Assembly: GCA_020635815.1 (NCBI GenBank)
Contig: JACJZB010000006.1
Coordinates: 1 to 64,000, forward strand
DNA from: Flavobacteriales bacterium
Lineage (GTDB): Bacteria; Bacteroidota; Bacteroidia; Flavobacteriales_E; Vicingaceae
Direction of reading: 5' to 3'
Length of the DNA: 64,000 bases
Part shown: piece by piece, positions 1-6,232 of the stretch
Numbering within the stretch: the stretch's first letter is position 1
Layout: each line of letters starts with the position of its first letter
Program-made: the position numbers and the translations under genes
Notes under the pieces: generated by a model
What the model was told of the DNA's origin: nothing
Database searches by the model: none
What the model saw: the letters and a program-made list of their open reading frames with translations, nothing else

Positions 1-218
1 GTCCATTCTTTATTTCCTTCTACCAAACACTCATGAATGGTATTAAAAGCTTCTTCGTCTTGTTTTAAAGCATAAATAAAACGCCAAGGTTGCTCGTTAA
101 ATGCTGACGCAGCTTTTCCTGCTGCTTCAAACAAAGTGAGTATGTCTTTTTCTGTAAGTGCTTTCTCTATAAATTCATACGGACTAAATCGTTCTTTAAT
201 TAAGTTTAATACTTCCAT
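1..218 (-). CDS. Nitroreductase family protein, N-terminal part (cut by window edge)
   Basis: Only the first 72 residues are in the window; the gene runs off the left edge. The translation begins MEVLNLIKERFSPYEF and contains AAGKAASAFNEQPWRFIYA near residues 32-50, which matches the FMN-binding 'PSxxNxQPWRF' segment of nitroreductase-fold flavoenzymes. Such enzymes use NAD(P)H and FMN to reduce nitro or quinone compounds. It lies about 58 bp downstream of a pirin gene on the same strand, with a MarR-type regulator upstream, so the three probably form one stress-responsive transcription unit. Substrate cannot be inferred. The ATG at 216-218 is the only good start. Confidence 0.8.
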   Translation of the reverse strand, partial: MEVLNLIKERFSPYEFIEKALTEKDILTLFEAAGKAASAFNEQPWRFIYALKQDEEAFNTIHECLVEGNKEW

Positions 219-234
219 TTTTTTATTTTATGAA

Positions 235-261
235 TTGTCTATACTTCGACAAGTATGACAA
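235..261. promoter_or_regulatory. Imperfect inverted repeat between pirin and nitroreductase genes
   Basis: Arms TTGTCTATACTT (235-246) and AAGTATGACAA (251-261) are complementary apart from one inserted base, with a four-base centre. It could be a regulator-binding site or an intercistronic RNA hairpin. It resembles neither of the TGTATATACA palindromes further upstream closely. Confidence 0.4.
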
Positions 262-276
262 TCGTTTATGTTATTT

Positions 277-1029
277 TTAAAACCTCACTAATTCTGAATA
301 GGTTTTATGATTGAGTTTCTTTGGGTTAGCAATTGTAAAAACAACAGACTCTTGGGCCACTTTTAAGTCAATTTTATTTTCATCTTCTATAATTACAAAA
401 TCATTTTCAGCCACTAATTCCTTATCAACCATTATACTCCCTTTTATAAGATAAAATGAATAAATCTTATCATCATTCAATTTTAAAGTATGCTCTCCTT
501 TTGGTAGCATTATTTCATTAATCACAACTCCTTCTGCATCCATTTTTACTGGTCCTCCATTACCTGTATAGTTTTTATAAGTTATTCCGTCTTCTTCAAA
601 ATAATGCATTTCTTCAGATTTGTAATCATCATAACTTGCTGGCTTACTCATTGTTTCTTGTATGTTTGGATCAAACCAAATTTGAAACATTCTACTCTTT
701 TCTTTTATTTTCTCAGCATGTGTAATGCCATTTCCTGCTCGTATAATTTGAGCATCACCTTTGCTTAACGGTAACCACCTATCAAATTTATTGTCGTAAT
801 GTTCTATTTCTCCTTCAATAACAAAACTCATTATTTCAAAAAATTTATGTGGGTGCTCCCCTATTAAACCACCCTTATCCGACCAAGCATTTGCCCAATA
901 AAAAAGATTTGAATAGGGCTTTTGATTTCCTCCATCTTGTGGAAATCCAATTGGCTTATTCTCTAAAATTAAACCTCCAGCAAAAGCACCTTTTGCTTGA
1001 TACTGTTCTTTTATAATTTTAACAGACAT
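277..1029 (-). CDS. Pirin family protein (bicupin)
   Basis: 250-residue cupin protein of the pirin family. The N-terminal cupin carries the metal-ligand pattern: HPH at residues 59-61 followed by FEIMSFVIEGEIEH, then ITHAE with H104 and E106. These correspond to the three histidines and one glutamate that hold Fe(II) in pirins. Bacterial pirins include quercetin-2,3-dioxygenase activity in some members and redox-linked regulatory roles in others, so the actual reaction is uncertain. The gene sits between a MarR regulator and a nitroreductase on the same strand with short spacers, which points to a response to quinones, electrophiles or oxidative stress. Length is normal for the family. Confidence 0.88.
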   Translation of the reverse strand: MSVKIIKEQYQAKGAFAGGLILENKPIGFPQDGGNQKPYSNLFYWANAWSDKGGLIGEHPHKFFEIMSFVIEGEIEHYDNKFDRWLPLSKGDAQIIRAGNGITHAEKIKEKSRMFQIWFDPNIQETMSKPASYDDYKSEEMHYFEEDGITYKNYTGNGGPVKMDAEGVVINEIMLPKGEHTLKLNDDKIYSFYLIKGSIMVDKELVAENDFVIIEDENKIDLKVAQESVVFTIANPKKLNHKTYSELVRF

Positions 1030-1051
1030 AATTTATTGTTTTAACATTAAT

Positions 1052-1061
1052 TGTATATACA
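1052..1061. promoter_or_regulatory. Palindrome TGTATATACA, candidate MarR operator upstream of pirin
   Basis: A perfect 10-bp palindrome TGTATATACA lies 22 bp upstream of the pirin start, inside the marR-pirin spacer. The same core occurs upstream of marR at 1590-1599. Two copies flanking the regulator gene suggest the regulator's own operator; this is inference. Confidence 0.5.
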
Positions 1062-1082
1062 TGTATTTGTTTAATTTTTTTT

Positions 1083-1535
1083 TTAATCTCTAATTCTATC
1101 TAAAAAATCATTTAGTTGCTTTGCTTCTACATCAGATAAATTTGCTTTAATCTTGGCATCAATTTCATTTGATATACCTTCCATTTGACCTAAAAGTTTT
1201 ATTCCTTTTTCAGTAATTGCAATATCAACTTGTCTTCTATCGTGTTCGCATGTCTCTCTTTTTATTAGCCCTTTAGTATTTAATTTATCTACCAACCTAC
1301 TTGCGTTAGAATTTTTATCTAGCATTCTTTCAGCAATACAATTTACCGAAATTGCATCAGGATACTGCCCTTTAAGAATACGTAAAACATTATACTGTTG
1401 TGGACTTATACCAAAAGGCTTAAAGGTTTTAATAGAATTACTGTTTAGCCAATTACCTGTAAATATGATGTTTAAAGCTAATTTTTGAAATTCATTCTTA
1501 AACTTTTTCTGTTTTATTTCTTTTTCTAATTTCAT
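1083..1535 (-). CDS. MarR family transcriptional regulator
   Basis: 150 residues, typical MarR size. The winged helix-turn-helix lies around residues 45-115: SPQQYNVLRIL, then an HTH ending in NASRLVDKLNTKGLIKRE, then the wing CEHDRRQVDIAITEKG with the conserved DRR. MarR proteins bind DNA as dimers and usually repress their own operon until a phenolic, oxidant or disulfide signal releases them. It is the first gene of an apparent marR-pirin-nitroreductase unit on the minus strand and probably controls it. There are few cysteines (C66 and C97), so thiol sensing is possible but not shown. Start ATG at 1533-1535 gives the expected N-terminal dimerisation helix. Confidence 0.9.
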   Translation of the reverse strand: MKLEKEIKQKKFKNEFQKLALNIIFTGNWLNSNSIKTFKPFGISPQQYNVLRILKGQYPDAISVNCIAERMLDKNSNASRLVDKLNTKGLIKRETCEHDRRQVDIAITEKGIKLLGQMEGISNEIDAKIKANLSDVEAKQLNDFLDRIRD

Positions 1536-1566
1536 GTAGCCTTTTCTATTTTATACTTTACTTATA

Positions 1567-1600
1567 CAAATATATACAAAAGTATTTAATGTATATACAT
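1567..1600 (-). promoter_or_regulatory. marR promoter region with overlapping palindromic operator candidate
   Basis: On the minus strand two matches to the Bacteroidota -7 box TAnnTTTG are present: TATATTTG (1567-1574) and TACTTTTG (1577-1584). Directly upstream is the perfect 12-bp palindrome ATGTATATACAT (1589-1600), placed where a bound repressor would block the -33/-7 spacer. No clear -33 TTG is seen. Confidence 0.5.
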
Positions 1601-1614
1601 TTATTTATTAAAAA

Positions 1615-1642
1615 TTTAGGGAGAAGTAAACTTCTCCCTAAA
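1615..1642 (-). terminator. Terminator after purC
   Basis: A 12-bp perfect stem (TTTAGGGAGAAG and complement) with a four-base loop ends a few bases after the purC stop codon and is followed on the minus strand by a T run. It separates purC from the marR unit. Confidence 0.85.
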
Positions 1643-1646
1643 TAAT

Positions 1647-2600
1647 TTATACTAATTCAGCTATTGATTTATTAATGTTTCCTTCTACTCTTTTAAGCAC
1701 ATCTGTCACATCAGACTTTACAAATTTATCTCCTGTAATCATTTCATACAATTCAATATACCTTTCTGATACTTGATTGATAAATTCTTCACTCATATCA
1801 GGTATTTGTTGTCCTTCTTTTCCTTGAAATCCATTTTCAATTAACCATTCGCGAACAAATTCCTTTGAAAGTTGTTTTTGTTTCTCTCCGTTTGCTTGTC
1901 TCTCCTCATATCCTTCTGAGTAAAAATAACGCGATGAGTCTGGGGTATGAATTTCATCAATTAAATAAATATCATCTCCAACTTTACCAAATTCATACTT
2001 TGTATCTACTAAAATCAAACCTTTTTCGGCAGCTATTTCAGTTCCTCTCTGAAATATTTTACGTGTATAGTCTTCTAATTTTAGATAATCCGCCTCAGAT
2101 ACAAGACCTTGAGTTAAAATTTCTTCTCTACTAATATCTTCATCATGCCCAACACTTGCTTTTGTTGTTGGTGTAATTATAGGTTCAGGGAATTTATCAT
2201 TTTCTTTCATTCCTTCTGGCATAGGCACACCACACAACATTCTTTTTCCCGCTTTATATTCTCTCCATGCGTGCCCTGATAAGTAACCTCTAATTACCAT
2301 CTCTACTTTAAATGGCTCGCACATTTTGCCAACAGTTACGCTTGGATCTGGCACAGCTGTAACCCAATTAGGAACGATATCTTCTGTAGCTTTTAAAAAC
2401 TTTGCTGCAATCTGATTTAATACTTGTCCTTTAAAAGGGATTGCCTTTGGTAAAACTACATCAAAAGCCGAAATACGGTCTGACACAATCATTACCAATA
2501 AACTATTGTCTATTGTATATACTTCTCTTACTTTTCCTTTATAATAAGCAGTTTGTCCAGGAAAATTGAAATTCGTTTCTCTAATAGCGTTTGTTTGCAT
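1647..2600 (-). CDS. purC: Phosphoribosylaminoimidazole-succinocarboxamide synthase (SAICAR synthetase)
   Basis: 317 residues. It ligates aspartate to CAIR with ATP in step 8 of IMP biosynthesis in the cytoplasm. The family signatures are visible: KGKVREVY at 21-28 (nucleotide binding), SDRISAFD at 40-47, RGYLSGHAW at 104-112 and LVDTKYEFG near 197. The length is that of the long yeast-like/Bacteroidota PurC rather than the ~240-residue E. coli form. Expressed alone: a -7 box lies upstream and a terminator directly follows. No purine riboswitch was seen in the short leader. Confidence 0.96.
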   Translation of the reverse strand: MQTNAIRETNFNFPGQTAYYKGKVREVYTIDNSLLVMIVSDRISAFDVVLPKAIPFKGQVLNQIAAKFLKATEDIVPNWVTAVPDPSVTVGKMCEPFKVEMVIRGYLSGHAWREYKAGKRMLCGVPMPEGMKENDKFPEPIITPTTKASVGHDEDISREEILTQGLVSEADYLKLEDYTRKIFQRGTEIAAEKGLILVDTKYEFGKVGDDIYLIDEIHTPDSSRYFYSEGYEERQANGEKQKQLSKEFVREWLIENGFQGKEGQQIPDMSEEFINQVSERYIELYEMITGDKFVKSDVTDVLKRVEGNINKSIAELV

Positions 2601-2623
2601 GTCTTATTTTTTTTTAAGTTATG

Positions 2624-2631
2624 CAAAAATA
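2624..2631 (-). promoter_or_regulatory. -7 box for purC
   Basis: Minus-strand TATTTTTG matches TAnnTTTG and lies 24 bp upstream of the purC ATG. No TTG at the -33 position is evident. Confidence 0.5.
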
Positions 2632-2702
2632 GATAAGGAGATTGTTTTGGACGATAATCTGTTTAATTATTAATTAACGAGTAATTAACAACTTTATGAA
2701 AG

Positions 2703-3185
2703 TTAATAACTATTTGTTAACCTTCCTTTGTACTCTATGTAAATATCATTCTTGGCAGCATCCTTATAAATTACTTTATATTTAAGACTGTCAGTTGTGT
2801 AAACTCCATCATAAACCCCGCCTACAAATAGTCCTTGACCTGCCGAAAGACTATAGAAGGATGTAGAAGGCACACTTATATTGATTGAATTAATTACCAC
2901 CCCTTTTAAGGCTTCTCCATTAATATTATTTGCGGATAATTTGAAGGTAGGCTTAGTTCCTTCTAACTTAGACATAACATTCCCTAAAGGGTAATTTGAT
3001 ACAGCTGTTCCGTTTGAATCATATTTATCTATAAGCATTGTGCCTGTAAATTCAAACGTTGTAGGATCTGATTGAGGAATAGGGTTTTCTGCAACTTCAG
3101 ATTCTGGCAGTGAATTATCTTCTTTTGAACAAGCAAACAATGATAATCCAATTACACAAATCATTAAATATTTATAAAATCTCAT
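2703..3185 (-). CDS. Putative lipoprotein of unknown function
   Basis: 160 residues. The N-terminus MRFYKYLMICVIGLSLFAC is a lipoprotein signal with the lipidated cysteine at C19, followed by the acidic, serine-rich linker SKEDNSLPESEVAENP. The rest looks like a single beta-rich domain of about 110 residues ending in IYIEYKGRLTNSY. No family was recognised. It stands between purC and an acyltransferase gene, all on the minus strand, but the spacers are long enough for separate transcription. An outer-membrane or periplasmic location is inferred only from the lipobox. Confidence 0.75.
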   Translation of the reverse strand: MRFYKYLMICVIGLSLFACSKEDNSLPESEVAENPIPQSDPTTFEFTGTMLIDKYDSNGTAVSNYPLGNVMSKLEGTKPTFKLSANNINGEALKGVVINSINISVPSTSFYSLSAGQGLFVGGVYDGVYTTDSLKYKVIYKDAAKNDIYIEYKGRLTNSY

Positions 3186-3257
3186 CTTTGATTTTTTTTA
3201 TCTTTTGTAAATATAATCAATTGTCGTTAAACCTATTTTATAAACTTAATCATGCTT

Positions 3258-4046
3258 TTATTTGGCATTGTAATTTAATCTATTCCATCTGGCTAAGTTT
3301 TCGGAAATAAAGTCGATTACTTTTTGATGTTCTAAATTGCCATTTCCTTCAATTGCAATTGGTACTCCAAACTTAATATGTATTGGTAATTTTCTATTTA
3401 AACCACCTACATCTTTTATAATTTTACCGTTTTTCCAAAAATCGGTTTTAATAGCTATAGGCACGATTGATACCTTAGCTAATTTTGCTAGTTTAATTCC
3501 CATTTTGTTAAAATGAGCAGGGTTAAACTCTATTTCACGATGACTTTGAGGAAAAATAACAACTGATATATTCTTTTTTAAATTTTCAACTCCATCCAAC
3601 ATCACTTTTTTAAAATCTACTGCTGGATTTTTTCGCTCTACTGCAATTGGTTTTCTAGCACGCATAACTGGTCCAAAAATAGGATGAGTCATTAAGCTTT
3701 GTTTTACAACAAATGTAACTTCACGTTTTGAAGCAATTAAGCCAGGTAAAACCATTGTCTCCAAAGTACTCATGTGATTACCTACAAAAACAACGGGCTC
3801 TTTTGATTTTAGGATATTTTCAAGCCCTTCGATATGGAGCTTTCCTCCACAATCCTCAACTAACTTAATCATCTCAATTGATTTGGATGCCCAAGCTTTT
3901 GTGTCTAACTTATTAGCTAATGCTAGCTTTCTATTTTCGAATAGTTTAGCTACAAAACGTAAACAAAAATATATAGACGAACCTAGTGATAATTTATCTA
4001 AAATTGATTGAGGATGATTTTCTGATGTGTGATAAGATTCGTTCAA
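3258..4046 (-). CDS. PlsC-type acyltransferase (1-acylglycerol-3-phosphate acyltransferase family), variant motifs
   Basis: 262 residues with the acyltransferase fold of PlsC/LPAAT enzymes, which transfer fatty acyl groups to a hydroxyl in membrane lipid synthesis. Block I reads GNHMSTLE (H91 to E96), so the usual HX4D catalytic pair is HX4E here. Block III, normally FPEGTR, reads FPQSHR (165-170). Block IV-like IVPIAI is present. The changed glutamate and glycine positions suggest either a divergent subfamily with another acceptor or altered activity. No long membrane segment is obvious apart from a weakly hydrophobic stretch at 20-36. Neighbours give no pathway clue. Confidence 0.75.
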   Translation of the reverse strand: MNESYHTSENHPQSILDKLSLGSSIYFCLRFVAKLFENRKLALANKLDTKAWASKSIEMIKLVEDCGGKLHIEGLENILKSKEPVVFVGNHMSTLETMVLPGLIASKREVTFVVKQSLMTHPIFGPVMRARKPIAVERKNPAVDFKKVMLDGVENLKKNISVVIFPQSHREIEFNPAHFNKMGIKLAKLAKVSIVPIAIKTDFWKNGKIIKDVGGLNRKLPIHIKFGVPIAIEGNGNLEHQKVIDFISENLARWNRLNYNAK

Positions 4047-4112
4047 TTTTTTCCTTTTTTCACAAAACTATTAATAGTTTATTCAATACAGCATGATGTT
4101 AGTCACTTTAAT

Positions 4113-4997
4113 TTACCAACTACCTCCTGCTCCACCTCCACCAAATGAGCCACCACCAAAACCACCAAAACTACTACCTCCTCCAAAAGAACCGCCACCT
4201 GATGTGAAGTTACCAAAAGAACCGCTATGACTTCTACTTGCTGCATTCATTAGCGACCAAGCTGCCCAAAATCCTAACCCATTTGTAGCAGCATATCTTC
4301 TTGCTTGTTTTGCTCTGGTATAAAAAATTATTCCCATTATTAATAAAATAACAATGAAAGGAATAAAATTTTTCATTTTTGCTTTTTTAGCATAGTCGTC
4401 TGCTGTATATTCTCCACCAGTGATTTCCATTACAGTTGTAACCGCAGCGGCTATTCCTCCATAATAATCTTTCTCTTTAAAATGAGGAATCATTTCATTT
4501 TCCATAATACGTTTTGCTATAGCATCAGGTAAAACACCTTCTAAACCATAACCAGGGGCAATAAAAGCTTCTCCTTTTCCATCTATTTCTTTTGGTTTTA
4601 CCATGATAACAATACCGTTATCTTTCCCTTTTTGACCTACCCCCCATTTCTCTCCTAAAGAATAAGTAAAATCAGCTTTGTCATATCCACATAAATCTGT
4701 TACAGTAACCACTAATATTTGGTTAGAAACTGTATCATTAAAAGCAATTAAGGCTTGTCTTAATCCTTGCTCTTCACTATCCGTTAAAACTCCAGCATAA
4801 TCTTGAACTAAATCCTGAACTGGCTTCTGGTCCAATAAACACGTTTCTTGTGCTCTAACAGAAGTAAATACCGTAAGTAATAATAGTATGAGTAAAAACC
4901 TTTTAGTAACTCTCCTGAACTTCACAGTTAACTGAAGGAAAGTTTTTATTTGTTTTTCTATAATCATTTGTTTCATTTTTTTGTCATTCAAGAACAT
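4113..4997 (-). CDS. TPM domain protein, YgcG-like, with glycine-rich C-terminus
   Basis: TPM-domain protein. Features in order: a signal sequence (FLLILLLLTVFTSVRAQ), the TPM/Psb32-like domain (about residues 55-200, with DYAGVLTDSEE and YSLGEKWGVGQKGKDNG), one membrane helix (about 212-228) and a Gly/Ser/Phe-rich tail. The upstream-most ATG (4997) gives an unusually long N-region; a GTG at 4923-4925 would give a compact signal peptide starting KFRRVTKRFLL and is an attractive alternative start. It belongs to the LemA-TPM-TPM cluster common in Bacteroidota. Its biochemical role is unknown; TPM domains in other organisms are tied to photosystem repair or membrane-protein turnover. Confidence 0.85.
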   Translation of the reverse strand: MFLNDKKMKQMIIEKQIKTFLQLTVKFRRVTKRFLLILLLLTVFTSVRAQETCLLDQKPVQDLVQDYAGVLTDSEEQGLRQALIAFNDTVSNQILVVTVTDLCGYDKADFTYSLGEKWGVGQKGKDNGIVIMVKPKEIDGKGEAFIAPGYGLEGVLPDAIAKRIMENEMIPHFKEKDYYGGIAAAVTTVMEITGGEYTADDYAKKAKMKNFIPFIVILLIMGIIFYTRAKQARRYAATNGLGFWAAWSLMNAASRSHSGSFGNFTSGGGSFGGGSSFGGFGGGSFGGGGAGGSW

Positions 4998-5070
4998 ACC
5001 TGAAAATTTCTAAGCAACAAGTTGCAAAGAGCTTCTCTCCCAGTTAAGCAGAGGCTTCATTGGCAAAACA

Positions 5071-5098
5071 CTCTCCCCTTTGGGGAGATGGAGGGGCT
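5071..5098. repeat. Intergenic GC-rich hairpin between the two TPM genes
   Basis: TCTCCCC-TTT-GGGGAGA forms a perfect 7-bp stem (5072-5088) followed by a GGAGGGG tract, strikingly GC-rich against the AT-rich surroundings. It looks like a dispersed palindromic repeat rather than a terminator, since no T run follows on the minus strand within the cluster. Confidence 0.5.
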
Positions 5099-5099
5099 A

Positions 5100-5534
5100 T
5101 TACTTACCAAAAGAAATTTCATCTGATAATTCATTTGTATCATCTTTTTCATAAGGGTAATGTTCTTTTAACTGCTCTCCAGCTTTTATAATCCCCTCAC
5201 TTAACCCCAATGCATAATTACCATTTTTAAAATGATTAACCATTACGTCTTTCGTTTCATCCCAAAAACCTTTAGGCACTTTCATGTTTATTCCTGCATC
5301 ACCCAAAATAGCTAATTTTCTATCTTCAACAGCTAAATAAATTAAAACACCATTTCTCAACTCAGTTTTCTGCATTTCTAATTCATCAAATATGAAAGCT
5401 GCATGGTCTAACACATCTGCCTTGCATTTTTTTTCGATATGAACTCTTATTTCTCCAGACGTATTTTTTTCAGCTTGTTTTATTGCTTCAACAATCTGTT
5501 TTTTTTGTTCTTCTGTAAATATTTTTGAAGGCAT
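5100..5534 (-). CDS. TPM domain protein (short, cytosolic or membrane-associated)
   Basis: 144 residues, essentially one TPM domain: FTEEQKKQIVEAIKQAEKNTSGEIRVHIE at the start, then LIYLAVEDRKLAILGD and ALGLSEGIIKAGEQLKEHYP. There is no signal peptide or membrane helix. It follows lemA and precedes the larger YgcG-like TPM protein; this gene order is conserved in many Bacteroidota and suggests a shared membrane function. Function is unproven. Confidence 0.85.
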   Translation of the reverse strand: MPSKIFTEEQKKQIVEAIKQAEKNTSGEIRVHIEKKCKADVLDHAAFIFDELEMQKTELRNGVLIYLAVEDRKLAILGDAGINMKVPKGFWDETKDVMVNHFKNGNYALGLSEGIIKAGEQLKEHYPYEKDDTNELSDEISFGK

Positions 5535-5566
5535 AATCTATTGATTAAGTAATTGTGTAAAAAAAA

Positions 5567-5622
5567 TCATTGCGAGGAACGAAACCCCTTACATGATAAG
5601 TTTGCTTCGTTCCTCGCAATGA
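5567..5622. repeat. Palindromic repeat element in the lemA-TPM spacer
   Basis: Perfect 17-bp arms, TCATTGCGAGGAACGAA (5567-5583) and its complement (5606-5622), enclose 22 bases. The arm sequence is of the kind widely seen as dispersed intergenic palindromes in diverse bacteria. It lies between lemA and the next gene, where it could form an RNA hairpin affecting mRNA processing. Confidence 0.75.
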
Positions 5623-5630
5623 CGTAAAAT

Positions 5631-6221
5631 TTAAAATTGTACTTCAGGGGCTTTATCTGCTCCTTCTTGTGATTCAAAGTAATCCCTCTTTTCGAAGCCA
5701 AACATACCTGCCCATATATTTTTAGGAAACTTACGGATAAATGTATTGTATTCTTTCGCTGTTTCATTAAACTTTTTACGTTCAACTGAAATTCTATTTT
5801 CAGTACCTTCTAATTGAGCTTGTAATTCTAAAAAGTTTTGATTTGCTTTTAAATCAGGATAACGCTCAACTACCACCATTAATTTACTTAATGCTGAACT
5901 TAATCCATCTTGTGCTGCTGCAAATTGCTTAATCGACTCAGCATTTAATTTACTTGGGTCAATTGTAGTTTGAGTAGCTTTTGAACGTGCTTCAATAACT
6001 CCTTCTAATGTTTCTTTCTCATGAGCAGCATATCCTTTTACAGTATTTACCAAGTTTGGTATAAGGTCTGCTCTTCGTTGATAAACATTTTCAACTTGCG
6101 ACCACTGGCCAGAAACAGCCTCATCCATTGTAACCATACTATTATATGATCCAACGATAGAAGATATAGCAATCACAATGATTAAAGCTACAACTCCAAG
6201 TATTATCCATGATTTTTTCAT
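5631..6221 (-). CDS. LemA family protein
   Basis: 196 residues with an N-terminal membrane anchor (WIILGVVALIIVIAISSIVGS, about 4-24) and the helical LemA domain: WSQVENVYQRRADLIPNLV, VKGYAAHEKETLE, YNTFIRKFPKNIWAGMFGF. LemA proteins have a short outside N-terminus, one membrane span and a coiled helical domain; their function is unresolved. First gene of the lemA-TPM-TPM cluster on the minus strand. Confidence 0.92.
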   Translation of the reverse strand: MKKSWIILGVVALIIVIAISSIVGSYNSMVTMDEAVSGQWSQVENVYQRRADLIPNLVNTVKGYAAHEKETLEGVIEARSKATQTTIDPSKLNAESIKQFAAAQDGLSSALSKLMVVVERYPDLKANQNFLELQAQLEGTENRISVERKKFNETAKEYNTFIRKFPKNIWAGMFGFEKRDYFESQEGADKAPEVQF

Positions 6222-6232
6222 TTAGTTTAAAT

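Noticed and set aside
1865..2134. Plus-strand 89-codon frame opposite purC
   Set aside because: It is antisense to a complete, well-supported purC gene and has no domain.
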